DNA of 57,269 bases from Gammaproteobacteria bacterium UBA5078 (lineage in GTDB: Bacteria; Pseudomonadota; Gammaproteobacteria; Pseudomonadales; Pseudohongiellaceae): contig DIAM01000022.1 of the NCBI GenBank assembly GCA_002416505.1, forward strand, positions 1 through 57,269, written 5' to 3'. Positions within the stretch are counted from its first letter, which is position 1, and the number at the start of each line of letters is the position of its first letter. The notes beneath the pieces are model-generated. The model had not been told where the DNA came from and ran no database searches. It saw nothing but the letters and a program-made list of their open reading frames with translations. A program made the translations under genes and the position numbers. Positions 1-8,198 of the stretch are shown here, in pieces.

Positions 1-2
1 CT

Positions 3-74
3 AGTAAACTCTGGGAAGTCCAAGGAGATACGTGGCGCATGCCACACAAAACTGGGCTATTGATGGAAAGTTAG
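3..74 (+). CDS. 3' end of a truncated cassette gene (unknown)
   Basis: An open frame runs in from the left edge and ends at TAG 72-74, just before the first attC-like site. Only 23 residues are visible (beginning SKLWEVQGDTW), so no family can be named. Its position, a stop codon about 8 bases before an attC site, is what a cassette gene would show. Another frame is open to 63, so the assignment is tentative. Confidence 0.35.
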   Translation, partial: SKLWEVQGDTWRMPHKTGLLMES

Positions 75-81
75 TCAAGGC

Positions 82-147
82 AGATAACAATCAAATCAAT
101 GAAGGGACTCAGGCTGACGCCTGAGCCCATTATTAAGTGCGTTAGGC
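82..147 (+). other. attC-like integron recombination site 1
   Basis: A degenerate R''-like GATAAC (83-88) pairs with R' GTTAGGC (141-147). Between them is a strong hairpin: CTCAGGC, a TGAC loop, then GCCTGAG, extended by GGG/CCC with one unpaired A. An unpaired base in a folded stem is typical of attC sites read as single strands by integron integrases. It closes the preceding, mostly missing cassette. Confidence 0.6.
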
Positions 148-160
148 GGTCGGAGGAAGG

Positions 161-550
161 ATGCTAAAACACCAAGGAGGATGCCACTGTGGTCGAGTGA
201 GATTTGAAGTGCTCGCTTCAGCAACACTAAACGTATCCGAATGTAATTGCAGTATTCGTTCGAAATCGGGCTATCTAGCAATGATCGTTCCTAGGGATCG
301 GTTTACACTGAAGTCTGGAGAAAATTATCTAACGGAATACACCTTTGATACTGGTAGTGCGAAACACCTATTTTGCAAACATTGTGGAATCAAGGCTTTC
401 TATATTCCACGGTCACACCCAGAAGGAGTAAGCGTCAATGCCAGATGTCTTGATCCAGGAACAGTCGATAAAATGAACATCAAAACGTTCGATGGGAAAA
501 ATTGGGAAAAATACTATCCGAACGGTAGAGCGGATGGCTATTCGAACTGA
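161..550 (+). CDS. GFA-family (glutathione-dependent formaldehyde-activating enzyme-like) protein, cassette gene
   Basis: This 129-residue protein has the zinc-binding layout of the GFA/CENP-V family: CHCG at residues 8-11, a second cluster at 28-33 and a late FCKHCG motif. Family members bind zinc and some act on glutathione adducts, but most are uncharacterised. The second cluster reads CNCSIR where the family usually has CxCSxC, so one expected zinc ligand is Arg33; a single base change (CGT for TGT) would explain it. The start at 161 follows a strong GGAGGAAGG. The gene lies between two attC-like sites on the cassette strand, so it is a mobile cassette gene, perhaps with altered metal binding. 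Confidence 0.8.
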   Translation: MLKHQGGCHCGRVRFEVLASATLNVSECNCSIRSKSGYLAMIVPRDRFTLKSGENYLTEYTFDTGSAKHLFCKHCGIKAFYIPRSHPEGVSVNARCLDPGTVDKMNIKTFDGKNWEKYYPNGRADGYSN

Positions 551-560
551 AAGCCAAATC

Positions 561-601
561 GCCTAACAAACGCATGCAGCCGCTGATGCGAGGCGTTAGG
601 C
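561..601 (+). other. attC integron recombination site 2
   Basis: This is a compact and nearly perfect attC. R'' GCCTAAC is at 561-567 and R' GTTAGGC at 595-601, and they are exact complements. The inner arms CGCAT/ATGCG and CAGC/GCTG pair with a few unpaired bases. It follows the stop of the GFA-like gene by 10 bases and ends that cassette. Confidence 0.85.
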
Positions 602-635
602 ATCTTAGACCCACTTCGACGTTTGCGGTATCTAC

Positions 636-1202
636 ATGATCATCACAAGAAGGACGACTTTTGGTTTGCTCATCGTTGCGGCTTTGGGACTTGGAGGCTG
701 CAGCACACCGGGGAAAAGCACAGAGGAAAGCGAAGGTTCCGCCCAAATCCCTTTGGACTCGTCGATGTTTGGCAAGAACACATCCTTTACCATCGAAGGG
801 ACATTGACCACCCTCGTCAACGGCGTTTCGAGCGCGTCAATAGAGAACTCCTCTTCCAGGACCACGACCCGCTACCTGGGTGGGGAAGCAGAGGGGGATT
901 TGAATGGTGACGGACTGGACGACTTCTCATTCTGGGTTGCGCAGGATGCGGGCGCAAGCGGTACGTTCTACTATGTGGTTGTCGCGTTGCAAAATCCTTC
1001 GGGATATACCACAACCAATGCGTTCCTTGTTGGCGACCGAATAGCCCCGGAGTCCATGCAGATCCGCGCTGACGCTCGGGAACTCCACGTTAATTTCATT
1101 GGGCGAACGCGCGGTGATCCCATGACCGCTCCTCCGTCGGAGCCTAAGGTGCTACTTCTCAAGGTCACGCCGAATGGAGTACTTGAAGGATTGATGAGCT
1201 GA
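636..1202 (+). CDS. Predicted lipoprotein, cassette gene
   Basis: This 188-residue protein starts with a short basic segment, a hydrophobic stretch and the lipobox LGGC (Cys22), so it is probably an outer-membrane or periplasmic lipoprotein. A DLNGDGLDD segment near residue 90 resembles calcium-binding FG-GAP or dockerin-type loops. The rest gives no family match I can name. It occupies the cassette between attC sites 2 and 3. Secreted or lipid-anchored proteins of unknown function are common in environmental integron arrays. Confidence 0.75.
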   Translation: MIITRRTTFGLLIVAALGLGGCSTPGKSTEESEGSAQIPLDSSMFGKNTSFTIEGTLTTLVNGVSSASIENSSSRTTTRYLGGEAEGDLNGDGLDDFSFWVAQDAGASGTFYYVVVALQNPSGYTTTNAFLVGDRIAPESMQIRADARELHVNFIGRTRGDPMTAPPSEPKVLLLKVTPNGVLEGLMS

Positions 1203-1211
1203 AAATTGGAC

Positions 1212-1240
1212 GCTGAACGGCTGAACGGCTGAACGGCTGG
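1212..1240 (+). repeat. 8-bp tandem repeat in cassette tail
   Basis: The unit GCTGAACG is repeated about 3.6 times just after the lipoprotein stop codon and before attC site 3. It looks like slippage-type expansion; no function is apparent. Confidence 0.8.
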
Positions 1241-1255
1241 TCGCGAGAAAGCGGC

Positions 1256-1319
1256 ACATAACAAACAAATCAAAAACGACGCCAGCTAACGCGGGCTCCT
1301 ATTATTAAAGGCGTTAGGT
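1256..1319 (+). other. attC-like integron recombination site 3
   Basis: R' GTTAGGT is at 1313-1319 with a degenerate left end ACATAAC at 1256-1262. The outer pair is weaker than at site 2, but the spacing, the repeated ACAAACAA-type left arm and the AGGCGTTAGG right end match an attC. It ends the cassette holding the 636-1202 lipoprotein. Confidence 0.6.
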
Positions 1320-1329
1320 GGCTTAATCC

Positions 1330-1626
1330 ATGCTACAGGCAATGAGATTCCTTCTTGGCTTCATTTTCTTAATCAATTTGGGCTGCGGTAGCTCCGATGA
1401 CGACCAAACATTGATCCAAGCCTGCACGAACGATTGGTATCGACTAGTGGAAGATAAAATTTCAACGGGTGATGGGCAGGGGCATGGCCCAGACGTCGGA
1501 TCCATAGAATGGCGCTCCGTTATTGAGTTTAAGCTGGGGCTACGAGACGATCTGTCCGTACCACCTCTAGAATCAAGTCAATGGTGTAACTACATCAATG
1601 AACGCATTTATAAGAACGCCACCTAA
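1330..1626 (+). CDS. Small predicted lipoprotein, cassette gene
   Basis: This 98-residue product has a hydrophobic N-terminus ending in the lipobox-like INLGC, followed by an acidic SSDDD linker, as in outer-membrane lipoproteins. The remaining approximately 75 residues have two Cys but no recognisable domain. ATG 1330 is preceded by AGGTGG (1316-1321), which lies inside the attC R' region, so the recombination site also carries the ribosome-binding site. ATG 1342 would give a tighter signal peptide. The stop codon overlaps the left end of attC site 4. Confidence 0.65.
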   Translation: MLQAMRFLLGFIFLINLGCGSSDDDQTLIQACTNDWYRLVEDKISTGDGQGHGPDVGSIEWRSVIEFKLGLRDDLSVPPLESSQWCNYINERIYKNAT

Positions 1627-1701
1627 GCAGTTGGGGCAATTCGCTCCCTTCGGTCGCCGGACGCTGCGCTTCGCGTGCCGCCCGTGCCTAAGGCGTTATG
1701 C
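1621..1701 (+). other. attC-like integron recombination site 4
   Basis: A GC-rich, hairpin-forming block ends in R' GTTATGC at 1695-1701, with left-end-like ACCTAAG at 1621-1627. It is longer (about 80 bp) than sites 1-3 and of a different subtype. It overlaps the stop of the upstream gene and precedes the GrpB-like gene. It is the last attC I can recognise, so the array probably ends near here. Confidence 0.55.
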
Positions 1702-1722
1702 GGATTTTGGCTGGGAAGTGCG

Positions 1723-2250
1723 ATGATTCTCGTAGTAGAGCATAGGCCTGATTGGGCGAGGAATTTTGAGCAGGAAGCTAGCAGAATTAGTTTGGCTTTG
1801 GGAAATGTGGCTGTACAAGTCCATCACATTGGAAGCACAGCGATCTGTCACACCAAAGCGAAGCCGGTCATCGATATGTTGCTGGAAGTCGACTCGCTAG
1901 AATCTTTGGACCGGAAGAGTCCTTCACTCGAAGCTCTAGGTTACGAGGCCAAAGGAGAGTTTGGGATTTCAGGTCGTCGATACTTTCGATTGGATGATGC
2001 GATGGGACGAAGAACGCACCAGATCCATGCTTTTGAAGCAGGATCTCGCAATGTAATTCGGCACATCGCATTTCGGGACTACATGAGAGCGCACCCGTCT
2101 ATTGCTGTCGAGTACGGGGAATTAAAAGAATGCCTCGCGAGAAATAATCCAAACGATATGGAAGCATACATTGATGGTAAAGATGCGTTTGTTAAGGAAC
2201 ATGAGCGTCTTGCGCTACTCTGGAGCCAATTAAGTAAAAGGGGTCAGTAA
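1723..2250 (+). CDS. GrpB family protein (UPF0157)
   Basis: The 175-residue product carries the GrpB/UPF0157 signature near residues 33-50: HHIGST followed by KPVIDMLLEV. This family belongs to the nucleotidyltransferase fold; its role is poorly known. ATG 1723 with GGGAAG upstream is preferred to an earlier ATG (1675) that lies inside attC site 4. The last codons (SKRGQ-stop) fall inside a fragment of the interspersed repeat, so the natural C-terminus may have been altered by a repeat insertion. It is probably the last cassette gene, although no attC is visible downstream. Confidence 0.8.
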   Translation: MILVVEHRPDWARNFEQEASRISLALGNVAVQVHHIGSTAICHTKAKPVIDMLLEVDSLESLDRKSPSLEALGYEAKGEFGISGRRYFRLDDAMGRRTHQIHAFEAGSRNVIRHIAFRDYMRAHPSIAVEYGELKECLARNNPNDMEAYIDGKDAFVKEHERLALLWSQLSKRGQ

Positions 2251-2265
2251 AAGGGGTCAGACCCC
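2236..2265 (+). repeat. Degenerate copy of the interspersed repeat
   Basis: AAAAGGGGTCAG occurs twice in tandem (14-bp spacing) and the second copy continues into GACCCC, making a dyad at 2253-2265. It matches the GGGGTCAG half of the main repeat and overlaps the stop codon of the GrpB-like gene. Confidence 0.6.
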
Positions 2266-2491
2266 AATAATTACCTTTCCCTCCAGCAATGCCAATTGTG
2301 ACTGCATTTCTTGTCATATCTGACAGTATGGCAATCGTCACAGCCTTGGTTCGGATCCCAGTGCGTTCGGATCGAGCGCTTACCCGTTGAATTTAAAGTA
2401 ATAATTGATAGGGCTAGTCATTTCTAAACTTGAACAATAGTTGGCATGCAACTGGCAATACTCTCTAAGGTAAACAATTGGAGTCTATTAC

Positions 2492-3400
2492 ATGTCGACA
2501 AATACCGCTTGGAAAATTCTAGTGATTGCTAGCGCACTGAACTTTTTGCCTGCCATTCCCACGTATGCTCAGCAAGTCTTGACTGAATCTGAGGCTGCCA
2601 ATTTGGTGTTTATGCGCGAGGAAGAAAAACTTGCCAGGGACGTCTACAGCCATATGTTCAATGTTTGGGGCTCCCAGGTTTTTGGGAGTATAGCCGCATC
2701 GGAGCAGAGGCATATGGACGCTGTGCTTAGTCTCTTAAACACCTATGGAATCCCAGATCCGGCGTCTGGAAATTCAGCAGGGATTTTTGATAACACGGCG
2801 TTACAGAAACTTTATGATACTCTCATTCAGGTGGGTGCTGTTTCAGAATTAGACGCTATGCAAGTTGGCATTACTATTGAGGAAACAGACATCGCTGATC
2901 TAAATTTAGCGATAGAAACAACCGCCAAATCTAATGTGGTCAGAGTCTACAATAATCTACTGAAAGGATCGCTTAACCATCTCGCGGCTTTTACCAATAA
3001 TCTCGAAGCGTTAGGGGGAGTCCCTTCAAGTGAAACCCAAAATGGTAATTCCCTTGCCCCGGGAACTTCAATTTATGAACCCATTAGCCAAACTCTTTAC
3101 ATACCTGCACTCGATTTAATCTCAGAAACAAATGAAACTGTGGTTTACGACGTATTACTGCGACTTGTGGAAACACTACCTCAAGCGCTAGAAGTGGTTA
3201 GCGTCACCGAAACCAACAAGCTTCCTTCTGATGATCATGCAAGCTACGACTCCAGTACCCTAATCCTGGAGATACCAGATTTAAGTTTCGGCGCATTGAC
3301 CCTTACGGAAACAAACAGTTTTTATAGTTTGACCGCGAGGCTGGTGGAAGATACCGAAGGTGCAATAATATTCGTTGTAACTGAGCTTCACGTGAAGTAG
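2492..3400 (+). CDS. DUF2202 ferritin-like domain protein, secreted
   Basis: This 302-residue protein has a signal peptide ending near TYAQQ, then a DUF2202 domain (about residues 30-175). The domain has the helical ferritin-like pattern, including FMREEEKLARDVY and SEQRHMDAV, whose Glu/His residues could bind a di-metal centre. The second half is beta-rich, of no family I recognise, and may be an added adhesive or stabilising domain. It stands alone, and its 3' end faces the metallopeptidase gene across a repeat-like hairpin. Confidence 0.8.
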   Translation: MSTNTAWKILVIASALNFLPAIPTYAQQVLTESEAANLVFMREEEKLARDVYSHMFNVWGSQVFGSIAASEQRHMDAVLSLLNTYGIPDPASGNSAGIFDNTALQKLYDTLIQVGAVSELDAMQVGITIEETDIADLNLAIETTAKSNVVRVYNNLLKGSLNHLAAFTNNLEALGGVPSSETQNGNSLAPGTSIYEPISQTLYIPALDLISETNETVVYDVLLRLVETLPQALEVVSVTETNKLPSDDHASYDSSTLILEIPDLSFGALTLTETNSFYSLTARLVEDTEGAIIFVVTELHVK

Positions 3401-3419
3401 TAAATCATGGTTCGAATAT

Positions 3420-3480
3420 GAATCAAGGGTGAATCAAGGGTGAATCAAGGGGGCAGGTTACTTGATTTCCCCTTGATTCT
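3420..3480. terminator. Tandem GAATCAAGGGT units and hairpin between convergent genes
   Basis: Three 11-bp units related to GAATCAAGGGT run into a stem AATCAAGGGG/CCCCTTGATT. The segment AATCAAGGGGGCAGG followed by TTACTTGATT is a diverged version of the main interspersed repeat. Lying between convergent stops (3400 and 3492), it can fold in both directions and probably ends transcription both ways. Confidence 0.5.
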
Positions 3481-3491
3481 TTCCCTCCTGA

Positions 3492-4394
3492 TTAAAGCTG
3501 CGCCCCACCAAACGTATCACAACTTTCCAGCGTCCCCTGCTGCAGCCCCGTGGTAAACCACTGCACGCGTTGTAGTGAAGATCCATGCGTGAAAGATTCG
3601 GGGCGCACATAGCCCTGGCTTTGCTGTTGGAGGGTGTCATCGCCGATGGCTTGTGCGGCAGTTAATGCTTCTTCTATGTCGCCGTCTTCCAGCACCTGGC
3701 GTGAACGGTTTGCGTGATTCGCCCACAGCCCGGCGAAACAGTCTGCCTGCAGTTCCTGCAACACTGACAATTGATTGCGCTGTGCATCCGTTGATAACCG
3801 GCTTTGTGCTGCATTCACGCTGTTCGCAATACCAAGCAGGTTCTGAACGTGGTGTCCAACTTCGTGCGCAATCACATAGGCCTGAGCAAAGTCGCCGGCC
3901 GCGCCGTGTTGTGTGCGCAGCTCGTCGTAGAACGACAGGTCGATATAGACTTGTTGGTCAGCCGGGCAGTAGAACGGTCCCATCGCTGCCTGAGCGGTTC
4001 CACACGCCGAGCGTACAGCGCCAGTGAACATTACCAGTGTGGGTTCTGCGTAAGTGCGGTTCTGCTGCGCGAAGATGTCTTGCCAGGTGTCTTCGGTGTC
4101 GGCCAGCACGATACTCACAAAGTCGGCGAGCTCTTGCTGCTGCGCAGTCAGTTGTTCATTGCGGCTGCCTGAGGTGCTTCCCACACCTGTGAGCTGGTTC
4201 AGCAAACCACCATCAAGCCCCAAGTACGACAACAGGAAAAGGCCACCGCCTATCAGCAGCAGTATGCGACCGCCTTTGGTGCGCATCAACCAGGGCAGCA
4301 GTCGGAATAAAAGCAGACCGCCACCGCCCACGCCTGCCATGCGTTGGCCGCGTCGATCGTCTATGTTGGTACTGCGTCTGCCGTCTCTGCGCAT
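3492..4394 (-). CDS. YpfJ-type neutral zinc metallopeptidase
   Basis: The 300-residue protein matches the YpfJ/KPN_00809 family of membrane-anchored putative metalloproteases. It has a basic N-terminus, one membrane segment at about residues 43-60, the zinc motif HEVGHH at 177-182 and a downstream ELQADCFAGLW with the likely third ligand Glu. Two cysteines flank the CGTAQAAMGPFYC loop. Length and motif order are typical, so it is probably intact. The catalytic domain should face the periplasm. It is monocistronic and convergent with the DUF2202 gene. Confidence 0.9.
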   Translation of the reverse strand: MRRDGRRSTNIDDRRGQRMAGVGGGGLLLFRLLPWLMRTKGGRILLLIGGGLFLLSYLGLDGGLLNQLTGVGSTSGSRNEQLTAQQQELADFVSIVLADTEDTWQDIFAQQNRTYAEPTLVMFTGAVRSACGTAQAAMGPFYCPADQQVYIDLSFYDELRTQHGAAGDFAQAYVIAHEVGHHVQNLLGIANSVNAAQSRLSTDAQRNQLSVLQELQADCFAGLWANHANRSRQVLEDGDIEEALTAAQAIGDDTLQQQSQGYVRPESFTHGSSLQRVQWFTTGLQQGTLESCDTFGGAQL

Positions 4395-4856
4395 GGTGCC
4401 TTTCTCGTTTGTAGTTGTTTAATGAAGTTGTTGCTTGTAGAGATTTGCTGTTGAAACTGAATGTGCAAACTTGCTGTGAAATGCTTATGTGTATATGAGT
4501 CTGGCCTGCATTTAATGTCAATCCATTGCTTGCCCTAAATATGCTGCAAATTACTGATCTGAGAAGCAAGACTTCAGCAATAAGCTCATTTTCAATCAAC
4601 TTTAGTGCGCCTGAGCGGGAAATCCGCATACCAGAAAACCACAATCAGCATACTCTGGCTTTATTTGGACCTGAGGGGGCACTGATAATTTAATGACTTT
4701 ACCTAGCCATCCCCAGAACCCGGCCTCGGCCTGATTGGACCTACCCCGGTCCCACTGGACTCGTCGATTTCTCGCCCGGTGAACAATCTGCCAACGCCTC
4801 ACGGTCATCCTTAAAACGCCAACCACCTCCGCACTACAAAAAATGGGAGCAACACC
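4395..4856. other. Intergenic region between divergent genes
   Basis: These 462 bases separate the divergent metallopeptidase and dienelactone hydrolase genes and must hold both promoters. I see no convincing gene, repeat or RNA. GGGAGC at 4845-4850 is the likely ribosome-binding site of the hydrolase. Confidence 0.5.
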
Positions 4857-5771
4857 ATGTCATCGAAAGAAAAACGCACAGTTCCAGTTGAAGCCATCGA
4901 ACTCTATAACGACTACGTCCACGGCGAGATCAGTCGTCGCACCTTCTTGAATCGCGTCAAGCAATTTGCTGTGGCGGGGCTGACCGCAGGCACTCTGGTT
5001 GAGGCCTTGATGCCGAACTACGCGCTGGGCCAACAGATCGCCCGGGACGACGAGCGCATCAGTGCAAGCTACGTTACGCTGCCTTCGCCACAGGGGCACG
5101 GCTACATCCGTGGTTATCTGGTGCGTCCCTATAGCGCGGATAGTCGCTCCGCGGAGCCAAGCAAACTGCCTGGCATTATCGTGGTGCACGAGAACCGCGG
5201 GCTCAATCCTCACACCGAAGATGTGGCACGCCGACTGGCGATGGCCAACTTCATGGCCTTTGCGCCCGATGTGCTGACCTCGGTGGGGGGCTATCCCGGC
5301 GATGATTATCAGGGCGGGCAATTGTTCAGCGGGCTGGATGCCGGCAAGCGCTTCGAGGATATCGTGGCAAGCGCACTCTGGCTGAAGAACCGTGACGACT
5401 GTAATGGCAAGATTGGCGCAACCGGTTTCTGCTACGGAGGAGGGGTGTCGAATCAACTGGCGGTGCGCCTGGGCGCGGATTTGGCTGCAGCAGTGCCATT
5501 CTATGGTGCTGCGGCGCCGGCAGCAGACGTGGCAAAGATCAAAGCGGCGATACTGGTGCAACACGGCGAGTTGGACACACGCCTAGTAGAGGCGTGGCCC
5601 GCCTATGAGGCGGCGATGGCAGCCGCAGGCGTGACTCATGACAGCAATATTCATCCAGGTGCCGTGCACGGCTTCTTCAACGACGCCACCCCCGAACGTT
5701 ACAACGAGGGGGCGGCGACATTGGCTTGGACGCGCATGGTTGACTGGTTCAACACATACACCAGAGGCTAG
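4857..5771 (+). CDS. Tat-exported dienelactone hydrolase family protein (YghX-like)
   Basis: The 304-residue protein carries a twin-arginine signal (SRRTFL, residues 26-31) followed by a hydrophobic stretch and a dienelactone hydrolase domain. The catalytic triad is visible: nucleophile Cys192 in GFCYGG, Asp240 in GELDTR and His271 in AVHGFF, with the family's HENRG (111-115) that positions the nucleophile. YghX-type proteins have this layout, but their substrate is unknown. It would act in the periplasm. No operon partner is close by; the collagen-like gene downstream is convergent. Confidence 0.9.
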   Translation: MSSKEKRTVPVEAIELYNDYVHGEISRRTFLNRVKQFAVAGLTAGTLVEALMPNYALGQQIARDDERISASYVTLPSPQGHGYIRGYLVRPYSADSRSAEPSKLPGIIVVHENRGLNPHTEDVARRLAMANFMAFAPDVLTSVGGYPGDDYQGGQLFSGLDAGKRFEDIVASALWLKNRDDCNGKIGATGFCYGGGVSNQLAVRLGADLAAAVPFYGAAAPAADVAKIKAAILVQHGELDTRLVEAWPAYEAAMAAAGVTHDSNIHPGAVHGFFNDATPERYNEGAATLAWTRMVDWFNTYTRG

Positions 5772-5792
5772 GATAACTGATCTTAGGAGGCC

Positions 5793-6971
5793 TTAAGGTT
5801 GGGTTGCCACGCAGTATGCTTCCACCCTTATTGTCCTGTTCAGGATGGAATCGACATCCTTGCGGCATTGCCAGCCATTGATGGGCGTGAAAACGCCTGG
5901 CACCGAAGAAGGCACCAGCAGGTGATACGCTGACGATATCGCAAACGTGGGGAAAACTTGGTTATTGGTCACGCTGCAAGAACCGCCGGTCATGTGATCC
6001 CCGGTATTGCAAGACACGCCGATTTCGCCGCCTCCGAGGATGAACGTTTCCTGGTTAGACTTGGTGTAGAACTGCACGCTGGTGGAATCCCCCTGCGGGC
6101 CGGTTGCGCCAGTATCCCCTTTTGGCCCCTGGAAACCCTGTTGCCCTTGCGGCCCTTGTAGACCGGTAAGCCCCCGGGGTCCTTGAATTCCTTGAGGTCC
6201 CTGAGGCCCAGGCGCGCCGTTTGCACCGTCTGCTCCGGCCAAGCCTTGCAACCCCTGCTCGCCTCGAAGTCCCTGAGGTCCCGTGTTGCCTTGAGGGCCT
6301 ACCAGTCCAATCTCGCCTTGATCACCCTTGGGCCCCTGAAGTCCGGGTGCGCCGTCAGCTCCTGCCACGCCTTGGAGTCCCTGCTCGCCTTGGAGACCCT
6401 GAGGGCCCGTTTCACCTTGTGGGCCTTGCAGTCCAATCTCGCCCTGATCACCCTTGGGCCCTTGCGGTCCAATCGCTCCCGTATCGCCCTGTGGACCTTG
6501 AAGCCCGGTCTCTCCTTGCACACCCTGCACACCGGCAAGGCCTTGTGGACCTGTCATACCGATGGTCAGGTCGTACTCGTCGTAATCCTTGACGGCATTG
6601 CCCGTGACGACTTCCAATAGATAATCACCCGCATAACATATTCCATCTGGGCAATTGGCAAGAATAATTTCTTCGCTATAGGAACAGATCTCTAGGGGAC
6701 CCTGTCCGCCCAGCATCACTACAGGCGGTTTTCCATTGTCAAAATTCACGCCGCTAATCGCTATCACGTCGTTGGGCGCCGCACAGTTGCCGTAGTTTGT
6801 CTGGTTGTCGAACATCACAAGTGCCTGTTTGACCAGTAGCTCCTGATTCGTGGGGTTGTTCTTGGAGTTTTGTGCCTGCGTTTCAGTAGCTTGAACAGAC
6901 AGGAGCGCAGTGCATACGCTCGCCAGCAATGCGACGCCCTGGTGGCGCGGCAGGATATTTGACAGATTCAT
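5793..6971 (-). CDS. Secreted collagen-like protein with IPT/TIG-like domain
   Basis: The 392-residue product has a signal peptide (about 1-33). An IPT/TIG-like beta domain follows (about 65-138: ISGVNFDNG, LGGQGPL, Cys-containing), then 52 uninterrupted Gly-X-Y triplets (141-296), then a Cys-containing C-terminal domain (297-392). The triplets are rich in Q, P, D and E, as in bacterial collagens that form triple helices without hydroxyproline. A tail domain of this kind could trimerise the helix. It is probably surface-exposed or released. The divergent AraC-type gene starts about 100 bases away and is the likely regulator. Confidence 0.9.
   Translation of the reverse strand: MNLSNILPRHQGVALLASVCTALLSVQATETQAQNSKNNPTNQELLVKQALVMFDNQTNYGNCAAPNDVIAISGVNFDNGKPPVVMLGGQGPLEICSYSEEIILANCPDGICYAGDYLLEVVTGNAVKDYDEYDLTIGMTGPQGLAGVQGVQGETGLQGPQGDTGAIGPQGPKGDQGEIGLQGPQGETGPQGLQGEQGLQGVAGADGAPGLQGPKGDQGEIGLVGPQGNTGPQGLRGEQGLQGLAGADGANGAPGPQGPQGIQGPRGLTGLQGPQGQQGFQGPKGDTGATGPQGDSTSVQFYTKSNQETFILGGGEIGVSCNTGDHMTGGSCSVTNNQVFPTFAISSAYHLLVPSSVPGVFTPINGWQCRKDVDSILNRTIRVEAYCVATQP
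6210..6461 (-). repeat. Tandem 126-bp duplication inside the collagen-like repeat
   Basis: Residues 171-212 and 213-254 are two consecutive near-identical blocks of 14 Gly-X-Y triplets, each beginning GPKGDQGEIGL. The boundary falls at about 6335/6336. This implies recent in-frame duplication, so helix length may vary between strains. Confidence 0.8.
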
Positions 6972-7072
6972 TAGAATATCTCCGGGGTGGCATAAAGGTA
7001 GCGGGTAAGTTACATTTCACAGCGACCCCGAGATATCACATATTCGCAAAAACGGTGCAAAGGGCCTTACTT

Positions 7073-8035
7073 TTGACAGCTGACAACAGCATTACATTTC
7101 GCGATCGGCTTGTTACCGATGCCCATGATCAGGGGGCGATCCAGGACTGGATGCCACTGCAGATTACGCAGCTGTCAGCGGGAAGCTACGAGGGGCGTGT
7201 GCGCATAATTGACCACCAGGATGTCAGCGTCTTTTTCGAGTCCCAGAATTGCACAGTTCACAAACGCGGCGTGACTAGCCAGGGTCTGTGCACGCTTTCA
7301 TTCTTCCGCGAGCAGAACGCCCAGCATCGTTTTTCAACTCACAACTCCGAAGACCACTCCTTGTTCTTCCTGCCAGGGGGAACGGATTGCGATCTTCATG
7401 TCAGGGAAAACGCCAGCACCGTGTATTTCCTGCTTTCCCAAGATGCTCTGCTGGACAGATTACGGGTCATGCAGCCTGCACAATGGGATATCGATCCGGC
7501 AGATGTGCTTGTGCTGAACATGCTGGACAGGCGCCCGCTCCACGCCTTGGCCGATCTATTGCACTCATCCAGGGCCTTTGTCCACAATCAGGACGTGGAG
7601 CAGCAAAATCCGCAGTTCGGAAAGGTGATCGTAGACCAATTGGTGATGACGATGAAGACCGTTGCCGGTGAATGGCAACAATCGGGGAGTATCAAGCTTG
7701 GCCGCGCTCGTGTTGTGGTCAACCGCGCGATCGACTTTATTCTGGAGGAATTCCGACAACACCGTTGTCCCACCGTTGTAGATGTTTGCCTAGCACTGCA
7801 GATCAGTCAGCGCACGCTTGAATACAGCTTTCAGGCCTTACTGCAAACAACTCCGGTAGCCTATGTGCGTTACTTGCGCCTGAACCAAGCGCGCCGTCAG
7901 TTGCTGAATGCCTGCAAAGAGCGCGACAGCGTCACGGCAATCGCGATGCACTGGCACTTCCTGCACTTGGGCAAATTCGCCAAGGACTATTACCAGATGT
8001 TTGGTGAGTCGCCGTCGGCAACTTTGCGAAAATAA
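7073..8035 (+). CDS. AraC-family transcriptional regulator
   Basis: About 320 residues. The C-terminal third carries two helix-turn-helix motifs of the AraC type: VVDVCLALQISQRTLEYSF, then a SVTAIAMHWHFLHLGKFAKDY-type second helix pair ending in FGESPSATLRK. The N-terminal half is a ligand-binding-like domain of the EutR/OruR kind. TTG 7073 with AAAGGG 7059-7064 gives a plausible start. The frame is open back to 6929 but that would overlap the collagen-like gene. Being divergent from that gene, it is a good candidate for its regulator. Confidence 0.8.
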   Translation: MTADNSITFRDRLVTDAHDQGAIQDWMPLQITQLSAGSYEGRVRIIDHQDVSVFFESQNCTVHKRGVTSQGLCTLSFFREQNAQHRFSTHNSEDHSLFFLPGGTDCDLHVRENASTVYFLLSQDALLDRLRVMQPAQWDIDPADVLVLNMLDRRPLHALADLLHSSRAFVHNQDVEQQNPQFGKVIVDQLVMTMKTVAGEWQQSGSIKLGRARVVVNRAIDFILEEFRQHRCPTVVDVCLALQISQRTLEYSFQALLQTTPVAYVRYLRLNQARRQLLNACKERDSVTAIAMHWHFLHLGKFAKDYYQMFGESPSATLRK

Positions 8036-8198
8036 ATGGTGTGCGTGTACATTATCTGTGTCCCTGCTTCGCACTCGTTGCAAACTTCCGACTAGCTCAC
8101 ATCTAGCTCACCCACCTCTGGACTAACTCAAACCGAGGGGATATTGTTGTTTTTCCTATAAAGCTCCTGGTGCAGTAACACTTGTGGATTCAGGCCCT

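Noticed and set aside
4602..4826. 74-residue minus-strand frame upstream of the metallopeptidase gene
   Set aside because: No recognisable motif or ribosome-binding site; it lies in the divergent promoter region.
6183..6620. Long plus-strand open frames opposite the collagen-like gene
   Set aside because: They come from the Gly-X-Y periodicity of the minus-strand gene; the products are repetitive and lack any start signal.
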